NCBI GenBank assembly: GCA_050011755.1
Contig: JBEKIM010000005.1
Coordinates: 1-64,000, forward strand
Length of the DNA stretch: 64,000 nucleotides
From: Bog-159 sp050011755
GTDB taxonomy: Bacteria; Acidobacteriota; Terriglobia; Bryobacterales; Bryobacteraceae
Direction: 5' to 3'
Below, piece by piece: positions 15,967-24,556 of this stretch. Every line of letters starts with the position of its first letter. Position 1 is the stretch's first letter. A model generated the notes under the pieces. That model did no database searches and had not been told where the DNA came from. It saw nothing but the letters and a program-made list of their open reading frames with translations. The position numbers and the translations under genes were made by a program.

Positions 15967-17151
15967 TTACGCCCGGGTAAGGAAAATCGGCAGTCCCAGC
16001 TTGTTCGCGTAATTAGGCCGGTACCGCCGGGTGTTGTACATGGTCTCCAGGTCGACCCGGCGCGATCCCAGCTTCGGGTCCGGTATCGGCACCGCCGCAT
16101 AACAACCGGCGGAAATGGCCATCATCACCCCGTGTTGGCCCTGCTGGATGCAATCCATCGCCATGCTGGCAAACGTGGACGCCACCATCTTATCCACGAA
16201 ATCCGGACTGCCGCTGCGCAGGTCGTAAGTCAGATCGCTGACGATAGTCTCTTCGCCGGTCGTCTTCTTAATCTCTTCGGCCAGATCCTCGCCCACATTC
16301 ATCTTCTTCTTATGGCCAAAGGCGTCCGCCTCGCCGACTTCCTTTACCTGGTAACCCTCCCACTCCGCGCCTTCGGAAAGGATAATCAGGGCATAGTTGC
16401 TCGGGTTGTACTGTTTGTCGGTAATCAACAGCTCGATAAGGTGCTGCAGATTGAACTTGTATTCGGGGATGCAGCATCGCATCGACGTGACATAGGCCGT
16501 GTACAGTGCCGTATATCCGGCGTCCCGTCCGAAGATGCGGAACACGCCGATGCGCTCGTGCGAGCCGACCGTAGTGCGCTGCCGCTCGATGGCCTCGGTC
16601 GCGCGCGTGATGGCCGTTGAAAACCCGATGCAATACTCGGTATTGCGCACGTCGTTGTCCATCGTTTTCGGGATCGCGATGACCTTGAAACCCTCCGTGT
16701 CCAGGCGCGCCGCGTAGCTCAGTGTATCGTCGCCGCCGATGGCGATCAGGTAATCCAGGCCCAGCGTTTCCACGTTCTTCAGCACGCGGGTGGTCATATC
16801 GTAGACCGTAGATGTGACACCCTTCTTGGTCATCTCGGCCTTGGGGAATTCCACGCCCTTCACCACTGGCGGCAAGGCCTTCATCTTGGCCGGGTTGGTG
16901 CGGGAACTATGCAGGTAAGTACCGCCCGTGCGGTCGATCGTGCGCGTGTTCTCGCGATTGAGCGGCAAAATATAGCGCGCCCGGCTCGCTGGATCGTCCA
17001 GGTTGACATGCGTCAGGCCTTCCCAGCCACGCCGAATACCGATGACTTCGCAATCGATTTCGCTTCCTCTATAAACTACGGTCTTGATGACGGAATTCAG
17101 GCCCGGCACGTCTCCGCCGCCGGTGAGTATACCGATCCGCTTCGCAGGCAT
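15967..17151 (-). CDS. 6-phosphofructokinase, PPi-type active-site residues
   Basis: A 394-residue phosphofructokinase, phosphorylating fructose 6-phosphate at the committed step of glycolysis. The start at 17151 (MPAKRIGILTGGGDVPGLN) is chosen because the preceding codons are not conserved. Visible motifs are GILTGGGDVPGLN (phosphate loop), GGDDTLS (about 128-134), PKTMDND (about 151-157) with the catalytic Asp, and the fructose-phosphate segment FRIFGRDAGYTALYTA. In this superfamily an Asp in GGDD and a Lys in PKT mark pyrophosphate-dependent enzymes, whereas ATP enzymes have GGDG and PGT. I therefore infer pyrophosphate as donor, which would make the step reversible; biochemical proof is lacking. 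It is transcribed alone, divergently from the DUF4159 gene. Confidence 0.9.
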   Translation of the reverse strand: MPAKRIGILTGGGDVPGLNSVIKTVVYRGSEIDCEVIGIRRGWEGLTHVNLDDPASRARYILPLNRENTRTIDRTGGTYLHSSRTNPAKMKALPPVVKGVEFPKAEMTKKGVTSTVYDMTTRVLKNVETLGLDYLIAIGGDDTLSYAARLDTEGFKVIAIPKTMDNDVRNTEYCIGFSTAITRATEAIERQRTTVGSHERIGVFRIFGRDAGYTALYTAYVTSMRCCIPEYKFNLQHLIELLITDKQYNPSNYALIILSEGAEWEGYQVKEVGEADAFGHKKKMNVGEDLAEEIKKTTGEETIVSDLTYDLRSGSPDFVDKMVASTFASMAMDCIQQGQHGVMMAISAGCYAAVPIPDPKLGSRRVDLETMYNTRRYRPNYANKLGLPIFLTRA

Positions 17152-17283
17152 TAATGCTCCTTCAGGGTGGGAATTTAACACCCTATTATAGAGTACGGCG
17201 CAGCCCTCCGCGCTCGAACTCGCGAACTCCAGCAGCCCATCCCCCGCATGCTATCCTGGAAATCATACGAGGGCCTCGTCCAA

Positions 17284-18084
17284 ATGCGCCGCCGCTTCCT
17301 CATCTGCGGTAGTCTTGTGGCGATTTCGGTGACGGCGTTGTTCGCCCTCCAGGCTACGTTTCGCGAGTTTCCCGCCTTGGAAGACGACCACATCCCTGTG
17401 CCGCCCGACGCGTACGAGAAGACCGAATGGGCCTTCACGCGCCTTATGTATCCGTCCGGCCGGCATGCCAGCGTGTTTGGCCAGATCGGCAGTTGGCCTA
17501 CGGATTACCCTAAGGCCGACCGCCAGTTCGTCCAGGGCGTCCGCCGCCTCACCCGCATCCACACTCGTTCGTCTGAACAGGTAGTGGATCTCGACGGCGA
17601 TGAAGTCTTCAACTGGCCCTGGCTGTACGCGGTCGAAATGGGCCACTCCAACCTGACCGATGCCCAATGCGCCAAACTGCGCGAATATCTGCTGCGCGGC
17701 GGCTTCTTCATGTGCGACGATTTCCACGGCACGGACGAGTGGAACGTCTTCCTGGAGAGCATCCAGCGTGTGTTCCCCGACCGCCCCATTGTCGAAATCG
17801 ATAACCAGGATCCCATCTTCCACGTCCTATACGACATAGGCGAGCGCGTTCAAGTGCCAGGTATACAATATTGGTACACCGGCCGCATCTGGGAAAAAGA
17901 CGGCAAAACGCCGCACTGGCGCGCCATCCGCGACGACTCCGGCCGCGTGATGGTGGCCATTTGCTTCAATCAGGACAATGGCGACGCCTGGGAATGGGCC
18001 GACCATCCGCGCTACCCCGAGCGATACACTTCGCAAGCCTACCGCATGGGGATCGACTACATCATTTACGCCATGACACACTGA
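17284..18084 (+). CDS. DUF4159 protein, first gene of the MoxR/VWA cluster
   Basis: A 266-residue exported or membrane-anchored protein. From ATG 17284 (MRRRFLICG) a hydrophobic leader leads to a DUF4159 domain over nearly the whole length: EWAFTRLMYPS, WPTDYPKADRQFVQGVRRLTRI, WPWLYAVEMG, LREYLLRGGFFMCDDFHGTDEW and GRVMVAICFNQDNGDAWEWAD. In alphaproteobacteria DUF4159 occurs fused behind BatA-type membrane VWA regions, so its presence upstream of VWA and MoxR genes is meaningful. The fold resembles glutamine-amidotransferase-like Rossmann domains, but no catalytic Cys triad is evident. The next gene starts 25 bases downstream. A paralogue sits at 43049. Confidence 0.88.
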   Translation: MRRRFLICGSLVAISVTALFALQATFREFPALEDDHIPVPPDAYEKTEWAFTRLMYPSGRHASVFGQIGSWPTDYPKADRQFVQGVRRLTRIHTRSSEQVVDLDGDEVFNWPWLYAVEMGHSNLTDAQCAKLREYLLRGGFFMCDDFHGTDEWNVFLESIQRVFPDRPIVEIDNQDPIFHVLYDIGERVQVPGIQYWYTGRIWEKDGKTPHWRAIRDDSGRVMVAICFNQDNGDAWEWADHPRYPERYTSQAYRMGIDYIIYAMTH

Positions 18085-18109
18085 GGACGCATTAGAACCC
18101 AAGGCCATC

Positions 18110-20359
18110 ATGTTCGAGTTTCTCTTCAAATATCCCGGCGCGGTTTTCGAGAAGGGGCAGTTTGTCCTACTGGCCTCCTGGCCGTTGTGGATCCTGGCGC
18201 TGAGCGTGCTCGCAGCCGGCGGGCTGCTGCTATGGCACGTGCGCCGCAATCGCGGCTCGCTTACCGGTGCGCGGCCGTTCGTCATCTGGATGCTGGAAAC
18301 CGCCATGATCGCGCTGCTGTTGTTTCTGCTGTGGCATCCGGCCATCTCGATCGCCACCCTGCGGCCGCAGCAGAACGTGGTCGCCGTCATGGTCGACGAT
18401 TCCCGCAGCATGGCCATCCAGGAGGGATCCCAAACGCGTAGCGCGCAGGCCTCCGCCGTGCTCGATGGCAAATTGCTGGCCGCGCTGGGCCAGAAGTTTC
18501 AGGTGCGCCTGTATCGCTTCGGCAAGGAAGCGCAGCGCATTCAGAAAACCGGCCAGCTTACGGCAGCGGAGCCGGCCACGCGCCTGGGCGATAGCCTGCA
18601 GCAGGTGCTCGCGGAATCGTCCACCTTGCCGCTGGGCGCCGTGGTGCTGCTTTCCGATGGCGCGGATAATTCCGGCGGCATCGATCTGGACGCCATCTCG
18701 CAGATTCGCCAGCGGCGCATCCCGGTGCACACCATCGGCTTCGGACGCGAGAAAGCGCAGAAAGATGTTGAAATCACCGACGCCGTCCTGCCCTCCCATG
18801 CGTTGGCCGATTCGCGTTTGAGCGCGCTGGTCACCTTCCGCCAATACGGTTACGCCGGCCAGAAAGCGCTGGTCTCGGTACGCGATGCGGGCAAGGTAGT
18901 GGCTTCGCGCGAGGTGCAGTTGAAATCCGACGGTGTCCCGCAAAGCGAACCGCTGCTGTTCAACGCCGGCCTGGCAGGTCCCAAGACACTGGAGATCTCC
19001 ATCGATCCGCTGCCGGGCGAGGAGAACCGCGGCAACAACTCGCTGCGGCGGCTGGTGAACGTGGAGACGCGTAAGCCGCGCATCCTTTATATGGAAGGCG
19101 AGCCGCGCTGGGAATTCAAATTCATCCGCCGCGCCGCGGAAGACGATCGCAGCTTGCAGCTTGCGTCCATGCTGCGCACCACGCAGAACAAGATTTACCG
19201 GCAAGGCTTCGACGATCCGCATGAGTTGGAAGAAGGATTTCCGGGCAAGGCCGAAGAACTGTTCGCCTTCGATGGCCTGATCGTCGGCAGTGTGGAGGCC
19301 AACTACTTCACCCAAACCCAGCAGGACCTGATTCGCGAATTCGCCAATCGCCGGGGCGGCGGCATCCTCTTTCTCGGCGGTCGCTTCGCCCTGGCCGAAG
19401 GCGGCTATGCGCACTCGCCCCTGGCCGAGTTGCTGCCGGTACAGGTTCCCGAGGCAAAAGGCACTTTCCACCGCGATTTTTCCAGCCAGCAGTTGACCGC
19501 CCAGGGCCGCGCCAGCCTGATCTGCCGCCTGGTGGAGGATCCCGAACGCAATGCCGCCCGCTGGACCAGCATGCCGCAGCTAGCCAACTATAACGATGTC
19601 GGCGACGCCAAGCCTGGCGCCGTCACGTTGATGGACGTGGCCCCCGCCGGCCGCCGCCCGATGCCGCTACTGGTCACCGAGAATTACGGGCGCGGCCGCA
19701 CGGCGGTCTTCGCCACATCCGGGAGCTGGCGCTGGAAAATGTGGCAGGACCATACCGACCTCACCCACGCTACCTTCTGGCAGCAGTTGATGCGCTATTT
19801 GGTTTCCGATAGCCCGGGCCGCGTCTCCGCTTCCACGCCGCGCGCGGTCCTGGCGGACGAAACCAAGGTGACGCTGCGCGCGGATGTCCGCGACAAGGCC
19901 TTCAAGCGGGTGCCGAACGCCGTGGTCGAGGCCCACATCGTAGGGCCGGACGGCGCCTCCACCAGCGTGGAGCTGACCCCTGTTCCCACCGAAGAAGGCG
20001 CGTACTCGGCGGAGTGGAGCGCGGAGAAACCCGGCTCGTATGTGGCCGAGATCGTAGCCGGGCGCGAAAAGGAGGAACTCGGCCGCGATGTCGTTGTCTT
20101 CCGCCGCGAGGATGGGGCCGCCGAAAACTTCCACACGGCGCAGAATCGCGAGTTGCTGCAAAAGCTCGCCGAAGAGACCGGCGGCCGATACTACAGCGCG
20201 TCGAACGCGGGCAAGCTGGCGAATGAAATTTCCTATTCGGAAGCCGGCATCACAACCCGCGAAACCAAGGATCTCTGGGACATGCCTGCCGTCTTCTTGT
20301 TGGCGCTGCTCTTGCGCGGCTCGGAATGGGTCCTGCGGCGCAGATGGGGTGTAGTATGA
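18110..20359 (+). CDS. Membrane VWA protein with GATase1-like region
   Basis: A 749-residue protein with transmembrane segments at about 24-42, 60-77 and 725-741, placing most of it outside the cytoplasm. A von Willebrand A domain follows the second segment, with MIDAS motif DDSRS (D97-S98-R99-S100) and the strand GAVVLLSDGADNSGG. After a beta-sandwich region (about 215-310) comes a glutamine-amidotransferase-like segment (RILYMEGEPRWEFKFIRRA, FDGLIVGSVEANYF, GGGILFLGGRFALAEGG) that lacks an obvious catalytic Cys. Such proteins are common in MoxR/Bat clusters. Its stop overlaps the next start as ATGA, so expression of the two is coupled. Confidence 0.87.
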   Translation: MFEFLFKYPGAVFEKGQFVLLASWPLWILALSVLAAGGLLLWHVRRNRGSLTGARPFVIWMLETAMIALLLFLLWHPAISIATLRPQQNVVAVMVDDSRSMAIQEGSQTRSAQASAVLDGKLLAALGQKFQVRLYRFGKEAQRIQKTGQLTAAEPATRLGDSLQQVLAESSTLPLGAVVLLSDGADNSGGIDLDAISQIRQRRIPVHTIGFGREKAQKDVEITDAVLPSHALADSRLSALVTFRQYGYAGQKALVSVRDAGKVVASREVQLKSDGVPQSEPLLFNAGLAGPKTLEISIDPLPGEENRGNNSLRRLVNVETRKPRILYMEGEPRWEFKFIRRAAEDDRSLQLASMLRTTQNKIYRQGFDDPHELEEGFPGKAEELFAFDGLIVGSVEANYFTQTQQDLIREFANRRGGGILFLGGRFALAEGGYAHSPLAELLPVQVPEAKGTFHRDFSSQQLTAQGRASLICRLVEDPERNAARWTSMPQLANYNDVGDAKPGAVTLMDVAPAGRRPMPLLVTENYGRGRTAVFATSGSWRWKMWQDHTDLTHATFWQQLMRYLVSDSPGRVSASTPRAVLADETKVTLRADVRDKAFKRVPNAVVEAHIVGPDGASTSVELTPVPTEEGAYSAEWSAEKPGSYVAEIVAGREKEELGRDVVVFRREDGAAENFHTAQNRELLQKLAEETGGRYYSASNAGKLANEISYSEAGITTRETKDLWDMPAVFLLALLLRGSEWVLRRRWGVV

Positions 20360-21357
20360 GCCAGGCCGCGCGGAATTGTGGGGCGGGCAATCGTGCCCGC
20401 AGCCGGCTTTCAGCCGGCTTTTCAAGTGGGTTTTCATCAGGAATTCTCTTATTGCTGGCCTTCTTCCTGACCGCATCCGCCCTCCCCGCCACCACTTACT
20501 ATGTCACTGTCTCCGGCCTGGGCGGCGAGCCCGACTACGAACAACACTTCGCCATGTGGGCCAAAGACATCGAGAAGGCCATCAAGACCGCTCCCGACTC
20601 CAAAGTGGACACACTCATTAACGCCACGCGCGAACAGGTCCGCGGCGCGCTCGATCGCGTCGCGCGCGAATCGAAACCACAGGATGCCGTGGTACTCATG
20701 CTCATCGGCCATGGCAGCTTCGATGGTTATGAATACAAAATCAATCTGCCCGGCCCCGACCTGGCTGCATCCGAGTTGGCCACGTTGCTGGACCGCATCC
20801 CGGCCACGCGGCAGCTCGTCGTCGATATGACCAGCGCCAGCGGAGGCGCCATCGAATCCCTGCGCAAGTCGAATCGCGTGGTCATTACCGCCACCAAGAC
20901 CGGTACGGAAAAGAACGCCACCGTTTTCGCGCGCTATTGGGTGGAGGCCTTGAACGATCCGGCCGCCGACAGCGATAAGAACGACGTCGTCTCCGCCCTG
21001 GAAGCTTTCCGCTTCGCGGACAAAAAGACCGCCGCGTTCTACGAATCGCAAAACCGCCTGGCCACCGAGCACGCCGTCCTCGAAGACACCGGCAAAGGCG
21101 AAGGCGTTCGCGCGCCGTCGCCCGAAAATGGCGAAGGGATGCTGGCGGCGCAGTTCCCTCTGCTGCGCATCGGCGCCACGGCCAACGCCGCCAAAGATCC
21201 CGCCAAGCTCCCACTCATCGCCAGGAAAGAGGAGTTGGAACAGCAGATCGATAAGCTCAAATACGACAAAGCGGCCATTCCACCAGACGACTATAAGAAG
21301 CAGCTCGGCGCACTTTTGCTGGAGCTCGCGCGCACCCAGGAGGCGATCGACAGGTGA
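20356..21357 (+). CDS. Caspase/legumain-like protein lacking the catalytic Cys
   Basis: A 333-residue exported protein. After a leader (ILLLLAFFLTASALPA) the sequence YVTVSGLGGEPDYEQHF and DAVVLMLIGHGSFDGYEYKINLPG resembles the caspase/C13-C14 peptidase fold, with the conserved His in GHGSFDG. The strand that should end in D-x-C-x-S-G reads LVVDMTSASGG, with no Cys, and the mature part has no Cys at all, so peptidase activity is unlikely. The C-terminus (about 285-333) is a charged helix. The start is set at ATG 20356 by the 4-base overlap with the VWA gene, but codons 8-22 are made of dispersed-repeat hairpins, so a start nearer the leader is possible. The next gene starts by GTGA overlap. 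Confidence 0.75.
   Translation: MSQAARNCGAGNRARSRLSAGFSSGFSSGILLLLAFFLTASALPATTYYVTVSGLGGEPDYEQHFAMWAKDIEKAIKTAPDSKVDTLINATREQVRGALDRVARESKPQDAVVLMLIGHGSFDGYEYKINLPGPDLAASELATLLDRIPATRQLVVDMTSASGGAIESLRKSNRVVITATKTGTEKNATVFARYWVEALNDPAADSDKNDVVSALEAFRFADKKTAAFYESQNRLATEHAVLEDTGKGEGVRAPSPENGEGMLAAQFPLLRIGATANAAKDPAKLPLIARKEELEQQIDKLKYDKAAIPPDDYKKQLGALLLELARTQEAIDR
20378..20421. repeat. Dispersed hairpin repeat inside the N-terminal codons, copy R2
   Basis: GCGGGCA/TGCCCGC (20383-20400) and AGCCGGCT/AGCCGGCT (20401-20419) are the same GGGCGG...AGCCGGC modules as in the intergenic copies at 31011 and 61095. Here they lie within the coding frame between the coupled start codon and the signal peptide of the caspase-like gene. 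Confidence 0.7.
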
Positions 21358-23426
21358 GGCTCACGCTGGTGTTCTTGTGTGCCGCCGCCGGTCTTTTCGC
21401 GCAGGGGGCGCCCACTCTGCAACAGGCCGAATCGCTCTGGAAACAACACCGCTACGTCGAATCGAAGGACGTCTTTGAAGCGCTCCTGGCGGCGCACCCG
21501 CGCAACGCCGAATACCGCGTCCGCATGGGCCGCCTGTTTCTGGAACGATTTAACGCTCCGGAAGCCGCCAAGCTCTTTAGCGAAGCCCTGGAGATTGAGC
21601 CGAAGCAGGCCGGGGCTCTGCTTGGATTGGCGCTGGTAGCGGCGGATGGCTACGAGGCGCGGGCCGTCGACTTCGCGCGCCGCGCGGTGGAAGCCGATCC
21701 GCACCTTTTGGAAGCGCAGGAATTGCTCGCGCGCCTGGCGCTTGAAGACAACGACCCAGCCAAGGCGGCGGCCGAGGCGCATAAGGCCCTCAGTATGTCG
21801 GCGAATGCCGTCCAGGCCCGAGCCATCCTCGCCACCATCGATTGGCTGAACGACAAACCGGACTCGCCCTGGGACCCGCACGATGGCGCGGCATATGAAA
21901 CCGCGGCGCGTATCTTCGTCCTGAATCGCCGGTACGAGGAAGGCATCAAGTTCTTCCGCAAAGCTATCGCCGTGCAGCCGGACCTGTGGAGCGCCCATTC
22001 GCAATTGGGCATCAACCTGATGCGGCTGGGTCTCGAACAGGAAGCCCGCGTCGAACTGGAATTGTGTTACCAGAACGACTACAAAGATAAGCCGACCGTG
22101 AATACGCTCCGGCTAATGGATAGCTACAAGAACTTCGTCACTTATAAAACGGACCGGACTGTCCTGCGCTTGCAGAAGAAAGAAGCCGAGTTGCTGCATC
22201 CTTACTTCGAAGAAGAGATGCTTCGCGCGCTACGCACCTATGACCGGAAATATGGCTTCAAGCTGGAACGTCCGGTGCAAGTCGAGGTCTATCCCGATCA
22301 TGAAGATTTCGCGGTGCGCACCATGGGCATGCCCGGCTTGGGCGCGCTGGGCGTGACATTCGGATATGTAGTGGCCATGGACAGCCCGTCGGGCCGCCCT
22401 CCCGGAACGTTTCATTGGGCCAGCACCATGTGGCACGAACTCAGCCACGTGTATGTTTTGAATATGACCAATTTCCGCGTGCCGCGCTGGTTTACCGAGG
22501 GTCTCGCCGTGCACGAGGAGACGGCCACATCGCCCGAATGGGGCGACCGCCTCGATCCGCACGTCATCATGGCCATCAAGGATAAGAAGCTCCTCCCGGT
22601 GGCGGAGCTGGACCGCGGGTTTGTGCGTCCCACTTACCCGGCCCAGGTCGTGGTGTCGTACTTCGAGGCGGGGCAAATCTGCGACTACATCAACCGCGAG
22701 TGGGGCTGGCCGAAACTGTTGGCCATGATTCACGATTTTGGCGGCGGCGCCTCCACCTCCGAAGTCATCCAGAAGGAACTCGGCGTCTCACCCGAGGAAT
22801 TCGACAAACGCTTCATGGCCGCGCTTACCGCCGAAACCAAGACCACCGTGGATGGCTTCGAACAGTGGAGCAAAGATATCAAGAAAGTCGCGGCCGAGGC
22901 TAAAGCGCACGATTACGACGCCATGATTCCCGACGCCTGCGCCATTCGCGATATCTATCCCGACTACGTGGAGGCCGGGAACGTCTACCAGTTTCTGGCC
23001 GACGCTTACGTGGCCAAGGGCGACAAGAAAGCGGCCATCGCCGAACTGGAACGCTATGCCAAGGTAGGCGGCCGGAGCCCTGATACACTGAAACAATTGG
23101 CCACCCTCCTCGAAGAGGCCGGCAATCGGAAGGAAGCGGCCGAAGTGCTCGACCGGCTCAACTATATCCAGCCCATCGACGAGGATTTGCATCGCCGGTT
23201 GGGTGACTTGTGGCTCGGCCTCGGGAATACCGCGGGCGCCATCCGCGAATACCAGGCGGTGCTGGCCAAGGCGCCTACCGACCCCGCCGCGTCACACTTC
23301 AACCTGGCGAAAGCTTACCGCACCGCAAATCGTCCGGACGCGGCTAAAGATGAATTGTTGCTGTCGCTCGAAGCCGCGCCAGGGTTCCGGCCCGCGCAGA
23401 AGATGTTGCTGGAGTTTTCCAAATAG
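21354..23426 (+). CDS. TPR protein with gluzincin metallopeptidase domain
   Basis: A 690-residue exported protein starting with GTG at 21354, overlapping the previous stop (GTGA). A signal peptide (LTLVFLCAAAGLFAQ) is followed by TPR repeats at about 20-240 (EAAKLFSEALEIEPKQAGALLGLAL and similar), a peptidase MA-like domain with zinc motif MWHELSHVYV (HELSH, residues 361-365) and the downstream Glu in WFTEGLAVHEE, then more TPR repeats at about 545-690. It should therefore be a periplasmic zinc metalloprotease held in a TPR scaffold. The gene lies between the Cys-less caspase-like gene and moxR, and could process or regulate the membrane complex encoded here. The motif is intact, so I expect activity. 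Confidence 0.85.
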   Translation: MRLTLVFLCAAAGLFAQGAPTLQQAESLWKQHRYVESKDVFEALLAAHPRNAEYRVRMGRLFLERFNAPEAAKLFSEALEIEPKQAGALLGLALVAADGYEARAVDFARRAVEADPHLLEAQELLARLALEDNDPAKAAAEAHKALSMSANAVQARAILATIDWLNDKPDSPWDPHDGAAYETAARIFVLNRRYEEGIKFFRKAIAVQPDLWSAHSQLGINLMRLGLEQEARVELELCYQNDYKDKPTVNTLRLMDSYKNFVTYKTDRTVLRLQKKEAELLHPYFEEEMLRALRTYDRKYGFKLERPVQVEVYPDHEDFAVRTMGMPGLGALGVTFGYVVAMDSPSGRPPGTFHWASTMWHELSHVYVLNMTNFRVPRWFTEGLAVHEETATSPEWGDRLDPHVIMAIKDKKLLPVAELDRGFVRPTYPAQVVVSYFEAGQICDYINREWGWPKLLAMIHDFGGGASTSEVIQKELGVSPEEFDKRFMAALTAETKTTVDGFEQWSKDIKKVAAEAKAHDYDAMIPDACAIRDIYPDYVEAGNVYQFLADAYVAKGDKKAAIAELERYAKVGGRSPDTLKQLATLLEEAGNRKEAAEVLDRLNYIQPIDEDLHRRLGDLWLGLGNTAGAIREYQAVLAKAPTDPAASHFNLAKAYRTANRPDAAKDELLLSLEAAPGFRPAQKMLLEFSK

Positions 23427-23441
23427 GCCAGACAAAACTAT

Positions 23442-24467
23442 ATGTCCACCACCGTCACTCCCCAGTTAGAACCAGACGTCTTGCGCGGCCGTATCGGCCG
23501 GTTCCGCGAGGTGCAGGGCGAAATTGTGCGTCAGGTACGGCGCGTGATCGTCGGGCAGGAAGAGGTATTGGAGCAGGTGATGATCGCCCTGTTTGTGGGC
23601 GGTCATTGCCTCATCACCGGCCTGCCCGGCACCGCCAAAACGCTGCTGGTCCGCACCATGGCGCAGACGCTCGGCCTGGTGTTCAAGCGTATCCAGTTCA
23701 CACCGGACCTGATGCCGTCCGACATCACCGGCACGGACATCATTGAGGAAGATCCTACCACCGGCCATCGCACCTGGACCTTCGTCAAGGGTCCCATCTT
23801 CGCCAACGTGCTGCTGGCGGACGAAATCAACCGCACGCCCCCCAAGACGCAGTCGGCGCTGCTGGAGGCCATGCAGGAACTCGCCTGCACGGTGCGCGGC
23901 AATAACTATAAGCTGCCGGGGCCGTTCTTCGTATTGGCCACCCAGAACCCCATCGAATTGGAAGGCACTTATCCGCTGCCCGAAGCGCAGTTGGATCGCT
24001 TCCTGTTTAACACGGTGCTCGGCTATCTCAGCGCGAGCGAAGAACTTCAGGTCGTCGATCTGACTACCACCACCCACGTGGCGCAGGCCGATCCGGTCAC
24101 CAACGCGCAAGAGATCCTGGACTTTCAGCAACTGGTGCGCATGGTGCCCATCGGCGAGTCCGTTGCGCGCTATGCCATCGACCTGGTGCGCGCCAGCCGC
24201 GCCAGCGATGAAAGCGCCCCCGACTTCGTCAAGAAGTACGTAAACTACGGGGCCAGCGTGCGCGCCGCGCAGTTCCTGGTGCTGGCCGCCAAAGCCAGAG
24301 CGCTCATGAAGGGCCGTTATCACGTGACCTACGAAGACATCCGCGCCCTCTATATCCCGGTTCTGCGTCATCGCATTCTGTTAAACTTCCACGCGGAATC
24401 GGACCGGCTGAAACAAGACGACATCCTGCAGCGGCTGCTCGAGCACAAGGGAGCGCCGAAGGAATAA
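23442..24467 (+). CDS. moxR: MoxR family AAA+ ATPase
   Basis: A 341-residue cytoplasmic AAA+ ATPase. It has Walker A GLPGTAKT (residues 60-67), Walker B with the MoxR-specific continuation LLADEINRTPPKTQSALLEAM (about 127-147), sensor 1 in VLATQNPIELEGTYPLPEAQ, the arginine-bearing LDRFLF, and the C-terminal lid RALMKGRYHVTYEDI. MoxR ATPases act as chaperones that load metals or assemble VWA-domain partners, whose genes are normally adjacent. Here two VWA proteins and a DUF58 protein flank it. The gene follows the metallopeptidase gene by 15 bases. Confidence 0.95.
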   Translation: MSTTVTPQLEPDVLRGRIGRFREVQGEIVRQVRRVIVGQEEVLEQVMIALFVGGHCLITGLPGTAKTLLVRTMAQTLGLVFKRIQFTPDLMPSDITGTDIIEEDPTTGHRTWTFVKGPIFANVLLADEINRTPPKTQSALLEAMQELACTVRGNNYKLPGPFFVLATQNPIELEGTYPLPEAQLDRFLFNTVLGYLSASEELQVVDLTTTTHVAQADPVTNAQEILDFQQLVRMVPIGESVARYAIDLVRASRASDESAPDFVKKYVNYGASVRAAQFLVLAAKARALMKGRYHVTYEDIRALYIPVLRHRILLNFHAESDRLKQDDILQRLLEHKGAPKE

Positions 24468-24475
24468 AACAGGTG

Positions 24476-24538
24476 ACGGGTTGCAGGTGGTGGGCGATCG
24501 GCGTACCTGACACCCACAACCCGCAACCCATAACCCGT
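24476..24538. repeat. Long inverted repeat between moxR and the DUF58 gene
   Basis: ACGGGTT (24476-24482) pairs with AACCCGT (24532-24538), and GGGTTGC (24478-24484) pairs alternatively with GCAACCC (24523-24529). It lies 9 bases after the moxR stop, in the only gap of more than 36 bases inside the cluster. It could set the level of downstream genes; there is no T-run, so a simple terminator is unlikely. Confidence 0.5.
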
Positions 24539-24556
24539 AGCCTATAACTCAACCCC

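Noticed and set aside
20383..20419. Terminator between the VWA and caspase-like genes
   Set aside because: The hairpins lie inside an open frame after an ATGA-coupled start and have no T-run, so a repeat insertion is the better reading.
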